Below are positions 1 through 13,344 of a DNA stretch of 64,000 bases, in pieces. The position numbers and the translations under genes were made by a program. How positions within the stretch are numbered: the stretch's first letter is position 1; every line of letters begins with the position of its first letter. Source of the stretch: Pseudomonadota bacterium (GTDB taxonomy: Bacteria; Pseudomonadota; Alphaproteobacteria; Acetobacterales; Acetobacteraceae); contig JAKBAD010000001.1 of assembly GCA_021809435.1 (NCBI GenBank), positions 62,001 to 126,000 of the forward strand, given 5' to 3'. A model generated the notes under the pieces. It saw only the letters and a program-made list of their open reading frames with translations, made no database searches and was not told where the DNA came from.

Positions 1-53
1 TTGGGCGGGGTGATCAGCTTGACCTCGGGGATCTGGAGGGGCTGGATGGTCAT
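1..53 (-). CDS. rfbC: dTDP-4-dehydrorhamnose 3,5-epimerase, N-terminal fragment
   Basis: Only the first 17 codons lie in the window; the rest runs off the left edge. They read [17 protein letters not shown], which matches the usual opening of RfbC proteins (beta strand, then 'dVklItP'). The ATG at 53 overlaps the rfbA stop codon in an ATGA arrangement, so translation is probably coupled. RfbC epimerises C3 and C5 of dTDP-4-keto-6-deoxyglucose on the way to dTDP-L-rhamnose. The call rests on the short N terminus plus the rfbB-rfbA order. Confidence 0.75.
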   Translation of the reverse strand, partial: MTIQPLQIPEVKLITPP

Positions 54-934
54 GCCTGGGCGGCTCCGTTGGCGATGTCTTTGAGTACCCGGCCGAGTTC
101 GGTTTTGGCGACCGTGTCGGCGCGGCTGACGAGTTGGGCGGCGGAGATGTAGCCCATGCGGAAGGCGACCTCGGACGGGCTGCCGACCAGATTGCCCTGG
201 CGGCTTTGGATGGTTTGCACGAAGGTGGCGGCTTGCAGCAGGCTGTCGGGGGTGCCGGCGTCGAGCCACGCGGTGCCGCGGCCCAGCCGCTCGACCTTCA
301 GCGTGCCTTCCTGGAGGTACATGTTGTTGAGGTCGGTGATTTCGAGCTCACCACGCGCCGAGGGTTTGACCTGCTTGGCGAGCTCGACCACCCGGTGATC
401 GTAGAAATAGAGTCCGGTGACCGCCCAGTTGGATGTGGGCGCCTGCGGTTTTTCGACGATCGAGATCGCCTTGGCGTCGCTGTCGAAGGTGACCACGCCG
501 TAGCGCTCGGGGTCGCGCACCTGATAGGCGAACACGGTGGCGCCCTCGGCACGCGCGCCAGCGGCGCGCAGCAGGGTGGAGAGATGATCGCCATGGATCA
601 GATTATCGCCCAGCACCAGGGCGCAGGGTTCGCCATCGATCCATTCCTCGCCAATGAGGAAGGCCTGGGCGAGGCCGTCGGGCGAGGGTTGGACGGCGTA
701 GGAGATGCGGATGCCGAGCTGGGAGCCGTCGTGGAACAGGCGTTGGAAGAGCGACATATCCTGGGGGGTTGAGATGATCAGCACATCCTGGATGCCCGCC
801 AGCATGAGCGTGCAGAGGGGGTAGAAGATCATTGGCTTGTCGTAAACCGGCAGCAGCTGCTTGGAGGTGGCCAGCGTGAGCGGGTGCAGGCGCGTGCCCG
901 AGCCGCCGGCCAGGATGATGCCTTTTTTGATCAT
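50..934 (-). CDS. rfbA: glucose-1-phosphate thymidylyltransferase
   Basis: A 294-residue nucleotidyltransferase that makes dTDP-glucose from dTTP and glucose-1-phosphate, the first step of dTDP-L-rhamnose synthesis. The signature [11 protein letters not shown] loop lies at about residues 8-18, followed by the conserved [13 protein letters not shown] segment and the sugar-binding VLGDN motif near residue 110. The start at 934 is preferred to the longer frame because it directly precedes the nucleotide-binding strand ([11 protein letters not shown]), has a GGGGAG ribosome-binding site and overlaps the rfbB stop codon (ATGA). The length is normal for RmlA. It is the third gene of a minus-strand operon with the large glycosyltransferase, rfbB and rfbC. 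It feeds rhamnose into cell-surface polysaccharide. Confidence 0.96.
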   Translation of the reverse strand: MIKKGIILAGGSGTRLHPLTLATSKQLLPVYDKPMIFYPLCTLMLAGIQDVLIISTPQDMSLFQRLFHDGSQLGIRISYAVQPSPDGLAQAFLIGEEWIDGEPCALVLGDNLIHGDHLSTLLRAAGARAEGATVFAYQVRDPERYGVVTFDSDAKAISIVEKPQAPTSNWAVTGLYFYDHRVVELAKQVKPSARGELEITDLNNMYLQEGTLKVERLGRGTAWLDAGTPDSLLQAATFVQTIQSRQGNLVGSPSEVAFRMGYISAAQLVSRADTVAKTELGRVLKDIANGAAQA

Positions 935-1986
935 GTGTTGCTCCCCAGGCGTTCGCCGCCATAACGCTTGGCGCGGATGGCTTCCCACCAGGCGCGGTTA
1001 TCGAGATACCATTTCACAGTGGCGCGCAGACCGCGTTCGAAATCATGGTCGGCGCGCCAGGAGAGCGCGGTCTCGGCCGAGGACGGGTCGATTTCATAGC
1101 GGTGATCATGGCCTGGCCGGTCGGTGACATAGGTGATGAGCCGCTCGCGGGCGCCGTTTGGGGTGCCGAGCTGTTCATCGACGATGGCGCAGATGGTTTT
1201 GACCACGTCGATATTGCGCCGCGGCTGGCGGGCGCCGATGCAATAGGTTTGCCCCGGCACGCCCTGGCTGACCACTTTGAGCAGCGCCTCGGCATGGTCA
1301 TCGACGAACAGCCAGTCGCGGGTGTTCTGGCCGGCGCCATAGACGGGCAACGGGTTTTCGAGGATGGCGTTGAGGGTGATGAGCGGGATCAGTTTTTCGG
1401 GGAACTGCCAGAAACCGTAATTATTGGTGGTGTTGGAGACGATCACCGGCAGGCCATAAGTGTGCATCCAGGCGCGGGCCAGATGGTCGGAGGCGGCTTT
1501 GGAGGCTGAATAGGGGCTGCGGGGGTCGTAGGGCGTGTGTTCGGTGAAGGGCGGGTCGTTATCCGCGAGGGCGCCGAACACTTCATCGGTGGAGATGTGA
1601 TGGAAGCGGAACCGTTCGCGGCGCGCGCCTGACAATGTCATGAAATAATCACGCGCGGCTTCGAGCAGGGTGAAGGTGCCGGTGACGTTGGTGTGCACGA
1701 AGGCGGCGGGGCCGTCGATCGAGCGATCGACATGGCTTTCGGCGGCGAGGTGCATGACCACATCGGGCTGATGGGCGGCGAAGGCGGCGCGCATGGCGGC
1801 GGCGTCGCAGATATCGGCGCGGATGAGCGTGTGGTTGGGGTGGTGGCGCGTGTCTTCGAGCGCATCTTCCGAGGCGGCGTAGGTCATTTTGTCGATGTTG
1901 ACGATTTCGTGACCCTCACGCCGGATGGCGCGCCGGACCACGGCGGAACCAATGAACCCGCAGCCGCCTGTAAGAAATATGCGCAT
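931..1986 (-). CDS. rfbB: dTDP-glucose 4,6-dehydratase
   Basis: A 351-residue short-chain dehydrogenase of the extended type. It converts dTDP-glucose to dTDP-4-keto-6-deoxyglucose using tightly bound NAD. The Rossmann motif [12 protein letters not shown] is at residues 5-16, the STDEVFG segment (catalytic Asp/Glu) is near residue 135, and the YSASKAASD Tyr-x-x-x-Lys pair is near residue 160. The ATG at 1986 has an AGGA about 8 bases upstream. The frame is open further to a TTG at 2028, but that extension is not RfbB-like. The gene follows the glycosyltransferase by about 42 bp and overlaps rfbA by 4 bp. Confidence 0.96.
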   Translation of the reverse strand: MRIFLTGGCGFIGSAVVRRAIRREGHEIVNIDKMTYAASEDALEDTRHHPNHTLIRADICDAAAMRAAFAAHQPDVVMHLAAESHVDRSIDGPAAFVHTNVTGTFTLLEAARDYFMTLSGARRERFRFHHISTDEVFGALADNDPPFTEHTPYDPRSPYSASKAASDHLARAWMHTYGLPVIVSNTTNNYGFWQFPEKLIPLITLNAILENPLPVYGAGQNTRDWLFVDDHAEALLKVVSQGVPGQTYCIGARQPRRNIDVVKTICAIVDEQLGTPNGARERLITYVTDRPGHDHRYEIDPSSAETALSWRADHDFERGLRATVKWYLDNRAWWEAIRAKRYGGERLGSNT

Positions 1987-2028
1987 GAAAAAACGATCCT
2001 GCTCGATGGCTTGATGGGAGGGGTTCAA

Positions 2029-5000
2029 TCAGAACTTGCGGCGTCTGGCAACGGGGCGTTTCGCGGAGATGTTCAGCCGCTCGGCCACGCGGGCGAGGTC
2101 GGCGGCCTGGGCTTTGCGGGAGTTTTGGTCAAGGCCGAGCGCCTGGGCGGCGAAGGCCTGGGCGCGGGCGATTTCGGCAATGTGATCGGCGGGGGAGAGC
2201 TGGTGCGTGATGCCGCCGGCATGGCGGCGATGGATGTTGAGCGGGGCTGAGACATAGGCGATCTCGCCCGTTTGGCCGGTGAGCAACGCGAGATAGAGCC
2301 GCCAGTCTCCGGCGAGGCTCCAGCTTTCAAGGTCGGGCGTGGCCTCGAGCGCCTTGAGCAGGGCGGCGCGCCGCCAGAGCACCGCGCTGACATTGGGGAT
2401 GAGGTTGCGGCGGGTGAGGAAGTGGGCGGCGAAGTCTCGGGCGGGCCAGAGCCCGTCGGCCAGCAGGGCTTGGGCGCCGGATTCGAAATAATAGGATTTA
2501 TAATCAGGCATCACCTGGGCGCCGGTGTCGTCGATGGCTTGAGAATCGGCGAAGGCGAGCAGGGGGGCGCTGGCTTGGTCGAGGGCGGCGGCGAGGCGGG
2601 CGAGTAATGTGGGGTGGGCGAGGTCATCGGCTTCGGCCAGCCAGATATATTCGCCCGTGGCGGCCTCGGCCGCGCGCCGCCATTGCGCGAATACGCCCTG
2701 GTTGGTGGTGTTTTCGAGGATGGTGAGGCTGCGCCCGGCGCGGGCGGCGGTCTCGCGCGCGGTGGTGAGGGAATGATCGCGCGAGGCGTCATCGAGCAGC
2801 AGCACCTCGCTCACCGGGTAGGTTTGGGCGAAGATGCTTTCGAGCCGCGCGGGCAGGTGACGGGCGTAATTGTAATTGAGCACCGCCACCGAGATGGATT
2901 TGAGGCCGGGCATGGCGAGGTGCAGCAGGCGGGCGCTGTAGGCATCGAAATCAAACGCGGCGGCGGCCTGGGCGGCCAGACGCGGGCGGGCGGCGGCGAG
3001 CGCTGGGTGGTTGAGCAACGAGGTGAGCGCGGCCTGGAAGCTGTCGAGATCGCCCGCTGGGGCGGTCAGGCCGCCCTGGTGGGCGCGCAGCAGGTCAGGC
3101 GTGCCGCCGGCGCCTTCGAATGCCACCACCGGCGTGCCGGCGCAGAGCGCTTCCATGACCACCGTGGGCAGAGGGTCTTCCCGCGAGGGCAGGGCCAGTA
3201 TGTCGGCCGCCGAGACATACTCATCGGTGGCTGTGGTGAAGGGCAGATGGGTGAAGTAGCCGGCCTCGGTCAGGGCGGCCATTTCGGGTTCCAGATAGGT
3301 GTGCAGCGTGGCGTCGATATCGCCGACCCAGAGGCAATGCACATCGCCCCGGCTGGCGCCGAGCCGGCGGGCGAGTTGGAGGAACAGATCGAAGCCTTTG
3401 CGGATGTCGCCATAGCCCAGGCCGAGAATGAGGAAGGCTTGGTCATCGAGCCCCAGGGCATGGCGAATTTTGGCCCGCGCGGCGGGGGAGAATATGGTTT
3501 GGTGGTAATTGCCCTGGGGCAGGATGAGGGCATCGGGGCGGGTGACAGTGGTGGCGGCCAGAAACCGCTCGGCGCCGAAGCGCGAGGAGAAAACCAAGGT
3601 GGCCGCCGCTTCGGCGCCGGCGCGGGATTCGATTTCGAGTTTGTAATGCTTCAGCGCCTGCGGCAGTTCGTGCACGAGCAAAGTGGTGCGGATGCCGCGC
3701 GCCTCCAGCCAGGGGACCACGCGTGCCGAGACCGCGGAATTGACGATGGCGTGTTTGACGCCCATGGCCTGGTATTGGTCGAGATGGCCGGTGATGATGG
3801 ATTTGACATAGGCGATGGTGATGTCGCCCAGTTCGAAATATTTGCCGAGCAGCTGGCCGACGCCCAGCAGCAGCACATGGATTTTGACGCCATGGCGGCG
3901 TGCGAGCTGGCGGGCGAGGTTGAGCAGCAGCATTTGCGCGCCGTGGGGAGCGGCATCATGGCCAACCAGCAGCAGGCCGGCGGTGAGGTCGTTTGGTTCA
4001 TGAGCGACCACGGCGCGCGCCGTGGCGTTGAGATAGGCGCCACCGGAATGAAGATCGGGCTCGAGATAGGCGCCCTCGGCCCATTCATTCCAGGCGTTGA
4101 TGCACACCAGCCGCTCGCCGTGAAATGGGTTTTGCTCGCTATAATCTATGAGTTTTTCAAGCCATGCCTGGTATTTGGCGGGCGTTGAGCCGTGAATGAC
4201 CAGCCCCTTGCCTTCGCGGCGGGGGTCGTTGTCCCAGCTGGGCACGATGGTTTTGATGAGCGGGAAGGCGGGTGGCGGCAAGCGCAGAGAGGTTTCGGCG
4301 ATGTCGGCATAGTCATGCACGGTGGCGTCGAAATCCTGGTCGAGCAGGTCGAGCGTGGCGTTCAGGCAGGGGGTGGATTGGCTGAGCTTGTGGGGCGGGA
4401 ATTCGACCGCGCCATCGAGCCCATAGGGCGTGGGGTCGTATTCGTCCGAGAGGCTTTGGGCCATCACCAGCAGCGGCGCTTCTTGGTGATTATTTTTGAA
4501 AATTTCGCGCCATTTGCGGATGCGCCGGCGGGCGTCGGGGATCAGGCCGGGGCGGTAGAGCATGAGCAGCGGGCGGTTTTGCACGCGGATATAGCGCGGA
4601 TCGGCGAACATTGCCGCGAAATGGGCGATGAGGGCGTCATCGTCGCGCTCGAGATAATCCTGCGCGATCAGGATTTCGCTATCGAGCCCGTCCCAGCGGC
4701 GGGTCCAGTTTTCGTTCGCCCACATGGCGCAAAAGCCAAATTCGAGCGATTTGTCTGCCATGAAGCGCGCGAGCGGGGTTTCGAGCAGCGTGTGGCCATT
4801 GAACCAGTAGCTGTAGAACACGAACCCCTCGAGCCCGGCGCCTTTGGCCAGGGCGATTTGGCGAGGCAGGATGCGCGGGTCTTCGAGGGAATAAAAGCCG
4901 AGATCGCGGGGCACGCGGGGTTGGAGATGGCCGACGAACCGGGGCAGGGCGCGGGCGAGGTTGGTCCAGTCGGTGAAGCCTTTGCCCCACCAGGCGTCGT

Positions 5001-5760
5001 TTTCGGGGATAGGGTGGAACTGGGGCAGGTAGAAGGCGAGCAGGCGGGCGCGGCGCGGGGCGTGGGCGGGCGCGGGGCTGACCTCCTCGAAATGCGCGGC
5101 GGGGCGGGTGGCGCGCTTCACGGCGACGGGAATCAGCCCTTCCTGCTCGGGGCGTTTGGGCAGGAAGAGGCCGGTATCGCGGTGGGTGAGATAGTGGAGC
5201 AGCGGATTCTGGCCGCCAATGAGCGCGCCGTAGCGGTTGGTGTAGAATTTGACGTCGAATTCCGGGCTGGGATCGCGCCCCTCGCGTGCGCCGAAGCTGC
5301 AGAAATGCTCGAACGGATCGGCTTGACCGGCGGCGACGTCCTTGTTGGCGTCGAGGTACCAGGCGGCATCGAACAGTGGCACGGGGTTGACCTGGCCGCT
5401 CAGGCGCCGCGCGAGGTAATGTTTGAGGGCAGGCTCCCTGGCGGCGAGGTGATAGGTCTCGCGGTACCAGAGTGTGTGGAACCAGGGGGAGGGGTCGCGC
5501 CCTTCGGCTTCACCAAACGCGATGTAGTGCAGCAGAGGATTGACGCTGGCGGTGGCCACCTCGGGGTAGCGGGTGAGATACCAGGCGGGGTCGAAATAGG
5601 GGTTGGGGCGTGCACCCTCGCGCCAGCCCTGAAGGCAGAAATGCTCGACGCCATCCGCGCCCTGGGCGGTGAGGGCGGGGCGCTGGCTGGTGTACCAGGC
5701 GAAGAAAAACAGCCCGCTGGCGCGGATGGCATGGATTTCGGCTTGCAGACTGGACGACAA
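2029..5760 (-). CDS. giant multidomain glycosyltransferase (repeats, WbsX/GH99-like, GT4, GT2)
   Basis: A 1243-residue protein with at least four parts. Residues 1-205 hold five degenerate repeats of about 38 residues, best seen as FDxAWYL..Y.DV....NPLLHY..FG..EGRDPSP at about 54-92 and 129-167. Residues 238-585 are a WbsX/glycosyl-hydrolase-99-like domain, starting LLAFYLPQFHPIPEND and ending with the AWNEWAEGAYLEP motif. Residues 593-950 are a GT-B, GT4-type domain with the EDPLPTVVMEALCAGTPVVAF donor-site signature. Residues 955 to the end are a GT-A, GT2-type domain (SVAVLNYNYARHL, LLLDDASRD). There is no signal peptide or membrane segment. Initiation is probably TTG at 5760 with GGGAG upstream; no in-frame ATG fits. 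It heads the rhamnose operon, so a role in rhamnose-containing surface polysaccharide is likely; acceptor and linkage are unknown. Confidence 0.88.
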   Translation of the reverse strand: MSSSLQAEIHAIRASGLFFFAWYTSQRPALTAQGADGVEHFCLQGWREGARPNPYFDPAWYLTRYPEVATASVNPLLHYIAFGEAEGRDPSPWFHTLWYRETYHLAAREPALKHYLARRLSGQVNPVPLFDAAWYLDANKDVAAGQADPFEHFCSFGAREGRDPSPEFDVKFYTNRYGALIGGQNPLLHYLTHRDTGLFLPKRPEQEGLIPVAVKRATRPAAHFEEVSPAPAHAPRRARLLAFYLPQFHPIPENDAWWGKGFTDWTNLARALPRFVGHLQPRVPRDLGFYSLEDPRILPRQIALAKGAGLEGFVFYSYWFNGHTLLETPLARFMADKSLEFGFCAMWANENWTRRWDGLDSEILIAQDYLERDDDALIAHFAAMFADPRYIRVQNRPLLMLYRPGLIPDARRRIRKWREIFKNNHQEAPLLVMAQSLSDEYDPTPYGLDGAVEFPPHKLSQSTPCLNATLDLLDQDFDATVHDYADIAETSLRLPPPAFPLIKTIVPSWDNDPRREGKGLVIHGSTPAKYQAWLEKLIDYSEQNPFHGERLVCINAWNEWAEGAYLEPDLHSGGAYLNATARAVVAHEPNDLTAGLLLVGHDAAPHGAQMLLLNLARQLARRHGVKIHVLLLGVGQLLGKYFELGDITIAYVKSIITGHLDQYQAMGVKHAIVNSAVSARVVPWLEARGIRTTLLVHELPQALKHYKLEIESRAGAEAAATLVFSSRFGAERFLAATTVTRPDALILPQGNYHQTIFSPAARAKIRHALGLDDQAFLILGLGYGDIRKGFDLFLQLARRLGASRGDVHCLWVGDIDATLHTYLEPEMAALTEAGYFTHLPFTTATDEYVSAADILALPSREDPLPTVVMEALCAGTPVVAFEGAGGTPDLLRAHQGGLTAPAGDLDSFQAALTSLLNHPALAAARPRLAAQAAAAFDFDAYSARLLHLAMPGLKSISVAVLNYNYARHLPARLESIFAQTYPVSEVLLLDDASRDHSLTTARETAARAGRSLTILENTTNQGVFAQWRRAAEAATGEYIWLAEADDLAHPTLLARLAAALDQASAPLLAFADSQAIDDTGAQVMPDYKSYYFESGAQALLADGLWPARDFAAHFLTRRNLIPNVSAVLWRRAALLKALEATPDLESWSLAGDWRLYLALLTGQTGEIAYVSAPLNIHRRHAGGITHQLSPADHIAEIARAQAFAAQALGLDQNSRKAQAADLARVAERLNISAKRPVARRRKF

Positions 5761-5835
5761 TTCCCGCGCATCTCCCGGTTGGCGTGCGCTTGTATCATGG
5801 ACCCATGCGCGCGGGTTTGTCGATCCGAGGGCGGG

Positions 5836-7380
5836 TTAATCTTGGAGCAGTGGCGGGGCCATGGTGGATGGGGTGGGCGGGCGGCGCATGAGCAGAATGC
5901 ACAGCGCGCCCGGCAGCACGGTGAACAGCATGAATTTGTAATCATCGCCATAGGCGATGATTTGCGACTGGATGTTGAGCAGCGTGTTGAGCAGGGCGGC
6001 GCCGTGAGGCGTGGCGGGGTTGAGCAGCGCGCTCACCGTGCCGCCCGCCTGTAGCGGGCGCGCGAAAGGGGTGACGTAACCCGCCAGCACGGCGTGTTCA
6101 TATTGGGTCATGTGGGCGAGCAGCGCGGAGGTGAGCGAGATGCCGATGGCCGAGCCGATATTGCGCTGAAGCGCCAGCAGCGCCGTGCCCTGGGTGCGTA
6201 GCGCGCCGGGGATGGTGTAGAAGGCGACCACCTGCAGGGGCACGAAGATCATGCCCAGCCCCATGCCTTGCAGGGTGATGGTGAAGACCATCCACCATTG
6301 GGAGGTGTTGAGCGTCCAGCGTTCCTGGATGATGAGCGCGGCGGCCAGCATGACATAGCCCAGCAGCATCATTTTACGCGGGTCGAAGCGGTTGGTGAGG
6401 CGCCCGGCGATTTGCATGGTGATGAGAATGCCGATGCCGCGCGGCGCCATGAGCAGGCCGGCGGTGGCGACCGGGTAATTGGCCAGCGATTCGAGGAAGG
6501 GCGAGAGCAGGGCCGAGCTGGCGACCAGGATGATGCCCACCGAGAACATGGTGACCAGCCCGGCGAAGAAATTGCGGTCCTTGAAAATCTCACGCGGGAT
6601 GAAGCTGTTGCGGGCGGTGAACATGTGCACGCCGAACAGGTAGAACCCCAGCCCGGCGGCCACGAAACAGGCGGTGATGACGGGGCTGCCCAGCCAGTCC
6701 AGCTCCTCGCCGCGGTCGAGCGCGATTTGCAGCGCGGCCAGCGCGCCCGAGAGCAGGAGAAAGCCGGTCCAGTCGAATTTTTCCTCGGGGCGGGCGGGGG
6801 TTTTGGGCAGAAAGACCAGCAGCCCCAGAACGCCCGCGATGCCAAAAGGCAGATTGACGAAAAACACGTAGCGCCAGTCGAACGCGGCGGTGAGATAGCC
6901 GCCGAGCGTGGGGCCCATGATCGGCCCCACCATCACGCCCATGCCCCACATGGCCATGGCGGCGCCGCGTTTTTCGGGCGGGTACATATCCATCATGGTG
7001 GATTGCGAGAGCGGCACCAGCGCCGCGCCAAAGGCGCCTTGCGCCAGGCGGTAGGCGACGATTTGCGTGAGCGAGCCCGCTACCCCGCACAGCATGGAGG
7101 TGATGGTGAACCCGGCAAGCGCCAAGATGAACAGGTTCTTGCGCCCAAAGCGCAGCGCCAGCCAGCCGATGGGGGCGGTCATGATCGCGGCCATGACCAC
7201 GTAGGAGGTCAGCACCCAGGTGATTTCATCATACGAGGCGGAGAGCGAGCCTTGCATATAGGGCAGCGCGACATTGGCGATGGTGGAATCGAGCGCCTGC
7301 ATCAGCGTGGCGATCATCAGGCACACCACCACCAGCCCGCGATGCTTGACATGCAGCTCGACGCCGGCCTCGCGGGGCAT
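5836..7380 (-). CDS. DHA2-family multidrug MFS transporter (EmrB/QacA type)
   Basis: A 514-residue inner-membrane proton antiporter with the usual 14 hydrophobic segments of the DHA2 family. TM1 carries the family signature LDSTIANVALP (about residues 29-39), and the loop after TM2 has LALRFGRKNLF (motif A). The ATG at 7380 overlaps the stop codon of the emrA-like gene by one base (TGATG), so the two are translationally coupled. With the upstream membrane-fusion protein and MarR regulator this forms a standard EmrAB-type export operon. No outer-membrane factor gene is adjacent, so an unlinked TolC-like channel is presumably used. Substrates cannot be read from the sequence. Confidence 0.94.
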   Translation of the reverse strand: MPREAGVELHVKHRGLVVVCLMIATLMQALDSTIANVALPYMQGSLSASYDEITWVLTSYVVMAAIMTAPIGWLALRFGRKNLFILALAGFTITSMLCGVAGSLTQIVAYRLAQGAFGAALVPLSQSTMMDMYPPEKRGAAMAMWGMGVMVGPIMGPTLGGYLTAAFDWRYVFFVNLPFGIAGVLGLLVFLPKTPARPEEKFDWTGFLLLSGALAALQIALDRGEELDWLGSPVITACFVAAGLGFYLFGVHMFTARNSFIPREIFKDRNFFAGLVTMFSVGIILVASSALLSPFLESLANYPVATAGLLMAPRGIGILITMQIAGRLTNRFDPRKMMLLGYVMLAAALIIQERWTLNTSQWWMVFTITLQGMGLGMIFVPLQVVAFYTIPGALRTQGTALLALQRNIGSAIGISLTSALLAHMTQYEHAVLAGYVTPFARPLQAGGTVSALLNPATPHGAALLNTLLNIQSQIIAYGDDYKFMLFTVLPGALCILLMRRPPTPSTMAPPLLQD

Positions 7381-8465
7381 CAGAACAGATCCGCGAGGCT
7401 GTTATGGTGGTGGGTGTCGATGCTGACCTCGACGCTGAACCCGGCGCGCAGCGGCAGGCTGGGGCCGGAGAGGATTTTGATGCGCACCGGCACGCGCTGC
7501 ACCACTTTTACCCAGTTGCCCGAGGAGTTTTGCGCGGGCAAAATGGAGAATTCAGAGCCGGAGTTGGGGGCGATGCTCTCGACCTCGCCCTTCCAGCTTT
7601 CGCCGGGATAGGCATCGACGCTGATTTCCACCTCATCGCCCGGACGGACATAGGTGAGCTGGCTCTCCTTGGGCTGGGCGGTGATGAACACATCCTGGTC
7701 GGAGACAAGACCAAACGCCGCCTGGCCGGCTTGCAGGAACATGCCGGGTTGCAGAGCCTCGACATTGGAGACCGTGCCGGCATAGGGGGCGGTGACCACG
7801 CTGTTCTTTTGCGCGATCAGGGCATTGTCGAGCGTGGCCTTGGCGGCCTGCCATTCGGGGGTGGCTTGGGGGGCGATGTCGGGGTTGCCTTGCAGGCGGG
7901 CGAGATCGGCGGCGGCGGCGCTGGTGAGCGCGGCCAGCTTGGCCTGATCGGCGGTGAGGGCGAACTGGGCGTTTTGGTAAACCTCGCGGGTGATGCCGCC
8001 CTTGGCGACCACCGCGGCGTAGCGGGCGAGATCGGCCTTATCCTTGGCGATTTCGGCGCTCTGGGCGCTGACCTCGGCGAGGGCTTGGGCGTAGGCGCGC
8101 TTTTGCACCGCCACGTCCTGTTCAGCCTGGGCGAGCTGGGCGCGGGCGGCCTCTATGTTGGCGGTGAATGTGCCCTGGCGAAGCGCGAACAGGGGCTGGC
8201 CCTGGGTGACGTGCTCATTGTCGGTGACATAAACCTGGGCGACCAGGCCTGAGACATCGGTGGAGAGGGCGACATGGGCGGCGTCGATATAGGCGTCGTC
8301 GGTGTCGATATAGCGCCCGCCGAACAGCCACATGCCGCCAGCCGCCAGCGCCACCACCGCCACCCCGCCCAGCATGAGCGGCAGGCGCAGGCTTTGGGCG
8401 CGGGCGGAAGGCATGCCGGCCGGCTTGGCCGCGGTGCTGCCGGGGGTGATGGCCTGTTCGGACAT
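7380..8465 (-). CDS. EmrA/HlyD-type membrane fusion protein
   Basis: A 361-residue periplasmic adaptor. A cytoplasmic tail is followed by one membrane anchor (about residues 27-48). The first biotinyl-lipoyl half follows (YIDTDDAYIDAAHVALSTDV, a typical EmrA opening), then a long alpha-helical hairpin rich in Ala and Gln (about 90-200), the second lipoyl half (VTAPYAGTVSNVEALQPG) and a C-terminal beta-barrel. The ATG at 8465 was chosen over the upstream-extended frame because that extension is the antisense of marR coding sequence. The chosen start overlaps the marR stop by one base (TAATG). It bridges the EmrB-like pump to an outer-membrane channel. Confidence 0.93.
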   Translation of the reverse strand: MSEQAITPGSTAAKPAGMPSARAQSLRLPLMLGGVAVVALAAGGMWLFGGRYIDTDDAYIDAAHVALSTDVSGLVAQVYVTDNEHVTQGQPLFALRQGTFTANIEAARAQLAQAEQDVAVQKRAYAQALAEVSAQSAEIAKDKADLARYAAVVAKGGITREVYQNAQFALTADQAKLAALTSAAAADLARLQGNPDIAPQATPEWQAAKATLDNALIAQKNSVVTAPYAGTVSNVEALQPGMFLQAGQAAFGLVSDQDVFITAQPKESQLTYVRPGDEVEISVDAYPGESWKGEVESIAPNSGSEFSILPAQNSSGNWVKVVQRVPVRIKILSGPSLPLRAGFSVEVSIDTHHHNSLADLF

Positions 8466-8926
8466 TATGCATCCTCCTCGGCCGGGGCGGCCTCGAGCAG
8501 CCCGGCCAGATTGCGTTTCATGAGTTTGAACCCCGCCAGCATGGCGGCCTGGGTTTCGCTGGTCATGCCATTGAGCACCAGCGCCACCAGATGGTTGCGC
8601 CGGGCCATGATCTCGGCCAACACCGGCGTGGCGGCCGGGGTGAGATGCAGGCGCCAGATACGCCGGTCGGCCAGATCGGCCCGGCGCTCGACCAACCCGG
8701 CGGCTTGCAGCTTGTCGATCAGGCGGGCCAGGGAAATCGGCTCGATTTCGAGCGCGTCGGCCATTTCGCGCTGGGTGAGGCCGGGCGTGCGCGAGAGCTT
8801 GATGAGCACCACCCATTGCGCGCGGGTCATGCCCTGGAGACGGGCGCAACGGTCGGCCACCACACGGGTGAGGCGGGCGACGTCGTGCAGCTGGATCGAG
8901 AGATCCTGTTCGAAATCTACTTCCAT
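8465..8926 (-). CDS. MarR-family transcriptional regulator
   Basis: A 153-residue winged-helix regulator. The recognition region reads TQREMADALEIEPISLARLIDKLQAAG (in two parts, about 51-77), followed by the wing segment LVERRADLADRRIWRLHLT, which is typical of MarR proteins. It is the first gene of the efflux operon and overlaps emrA by one base. MarR proteins of this kind usually repress their own operon until a phenolic or drug-like ligand binds. A 6-bp inverted repeat spans its own start codon (see the operator entry). The ATG at 8926 is the only start that keeps the N-terminal dimerisation helix. Confidence 0.93.
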   Translation of the reverse strand: MEVDFEQDLSIQLHDVARLTRVVADRCARLQGMTRAQWVVLIKLSRTPGLTQREMADALEIEPISLARLIDKLQAAGLVERRADLADRRIWRLHLTPAATPVLAEIMARRNHLVALVLNGMTSETQAAMLAGFKLMKRNLAGLLEAAPAEEDA

Positions 8927-8953
8927 AACGAGCTATATAATAAGCCGCGTTAT
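8925..8953 (-). promoter_or_regulatory. candidate operator/promoter of the marR-emrAB operon
   Basis: The short gap between the MarC gene and marR contains the inverted repeat ATAACG (8925-8930) and CGTTAT (8948-8953), separated by 17 bases. An AT-rich stretch lies between the arms and could hold a -10 element for the minus strand. The arms reach into the marR start codon, as expected for a self-repressing MarR site. The assignment rests on symmetry and position only. Confidence 0.4.
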
Positions 8954-8975
8954 GATTTGCGAGGGGAGGTGGCGA

Positions 8976-13338
<4,363 letters not shown>

Positions 13339-13344
13339 GGTGGC

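Noticed and set aside
2614-6054. Two long plus-strand frames (524 and 620 codons) opposite the glycosyltransferase
   Set aside because: Antisense shadows in GC-rich DNA; Gly/Glu/Arg-rich low-complexity translation with no motif.
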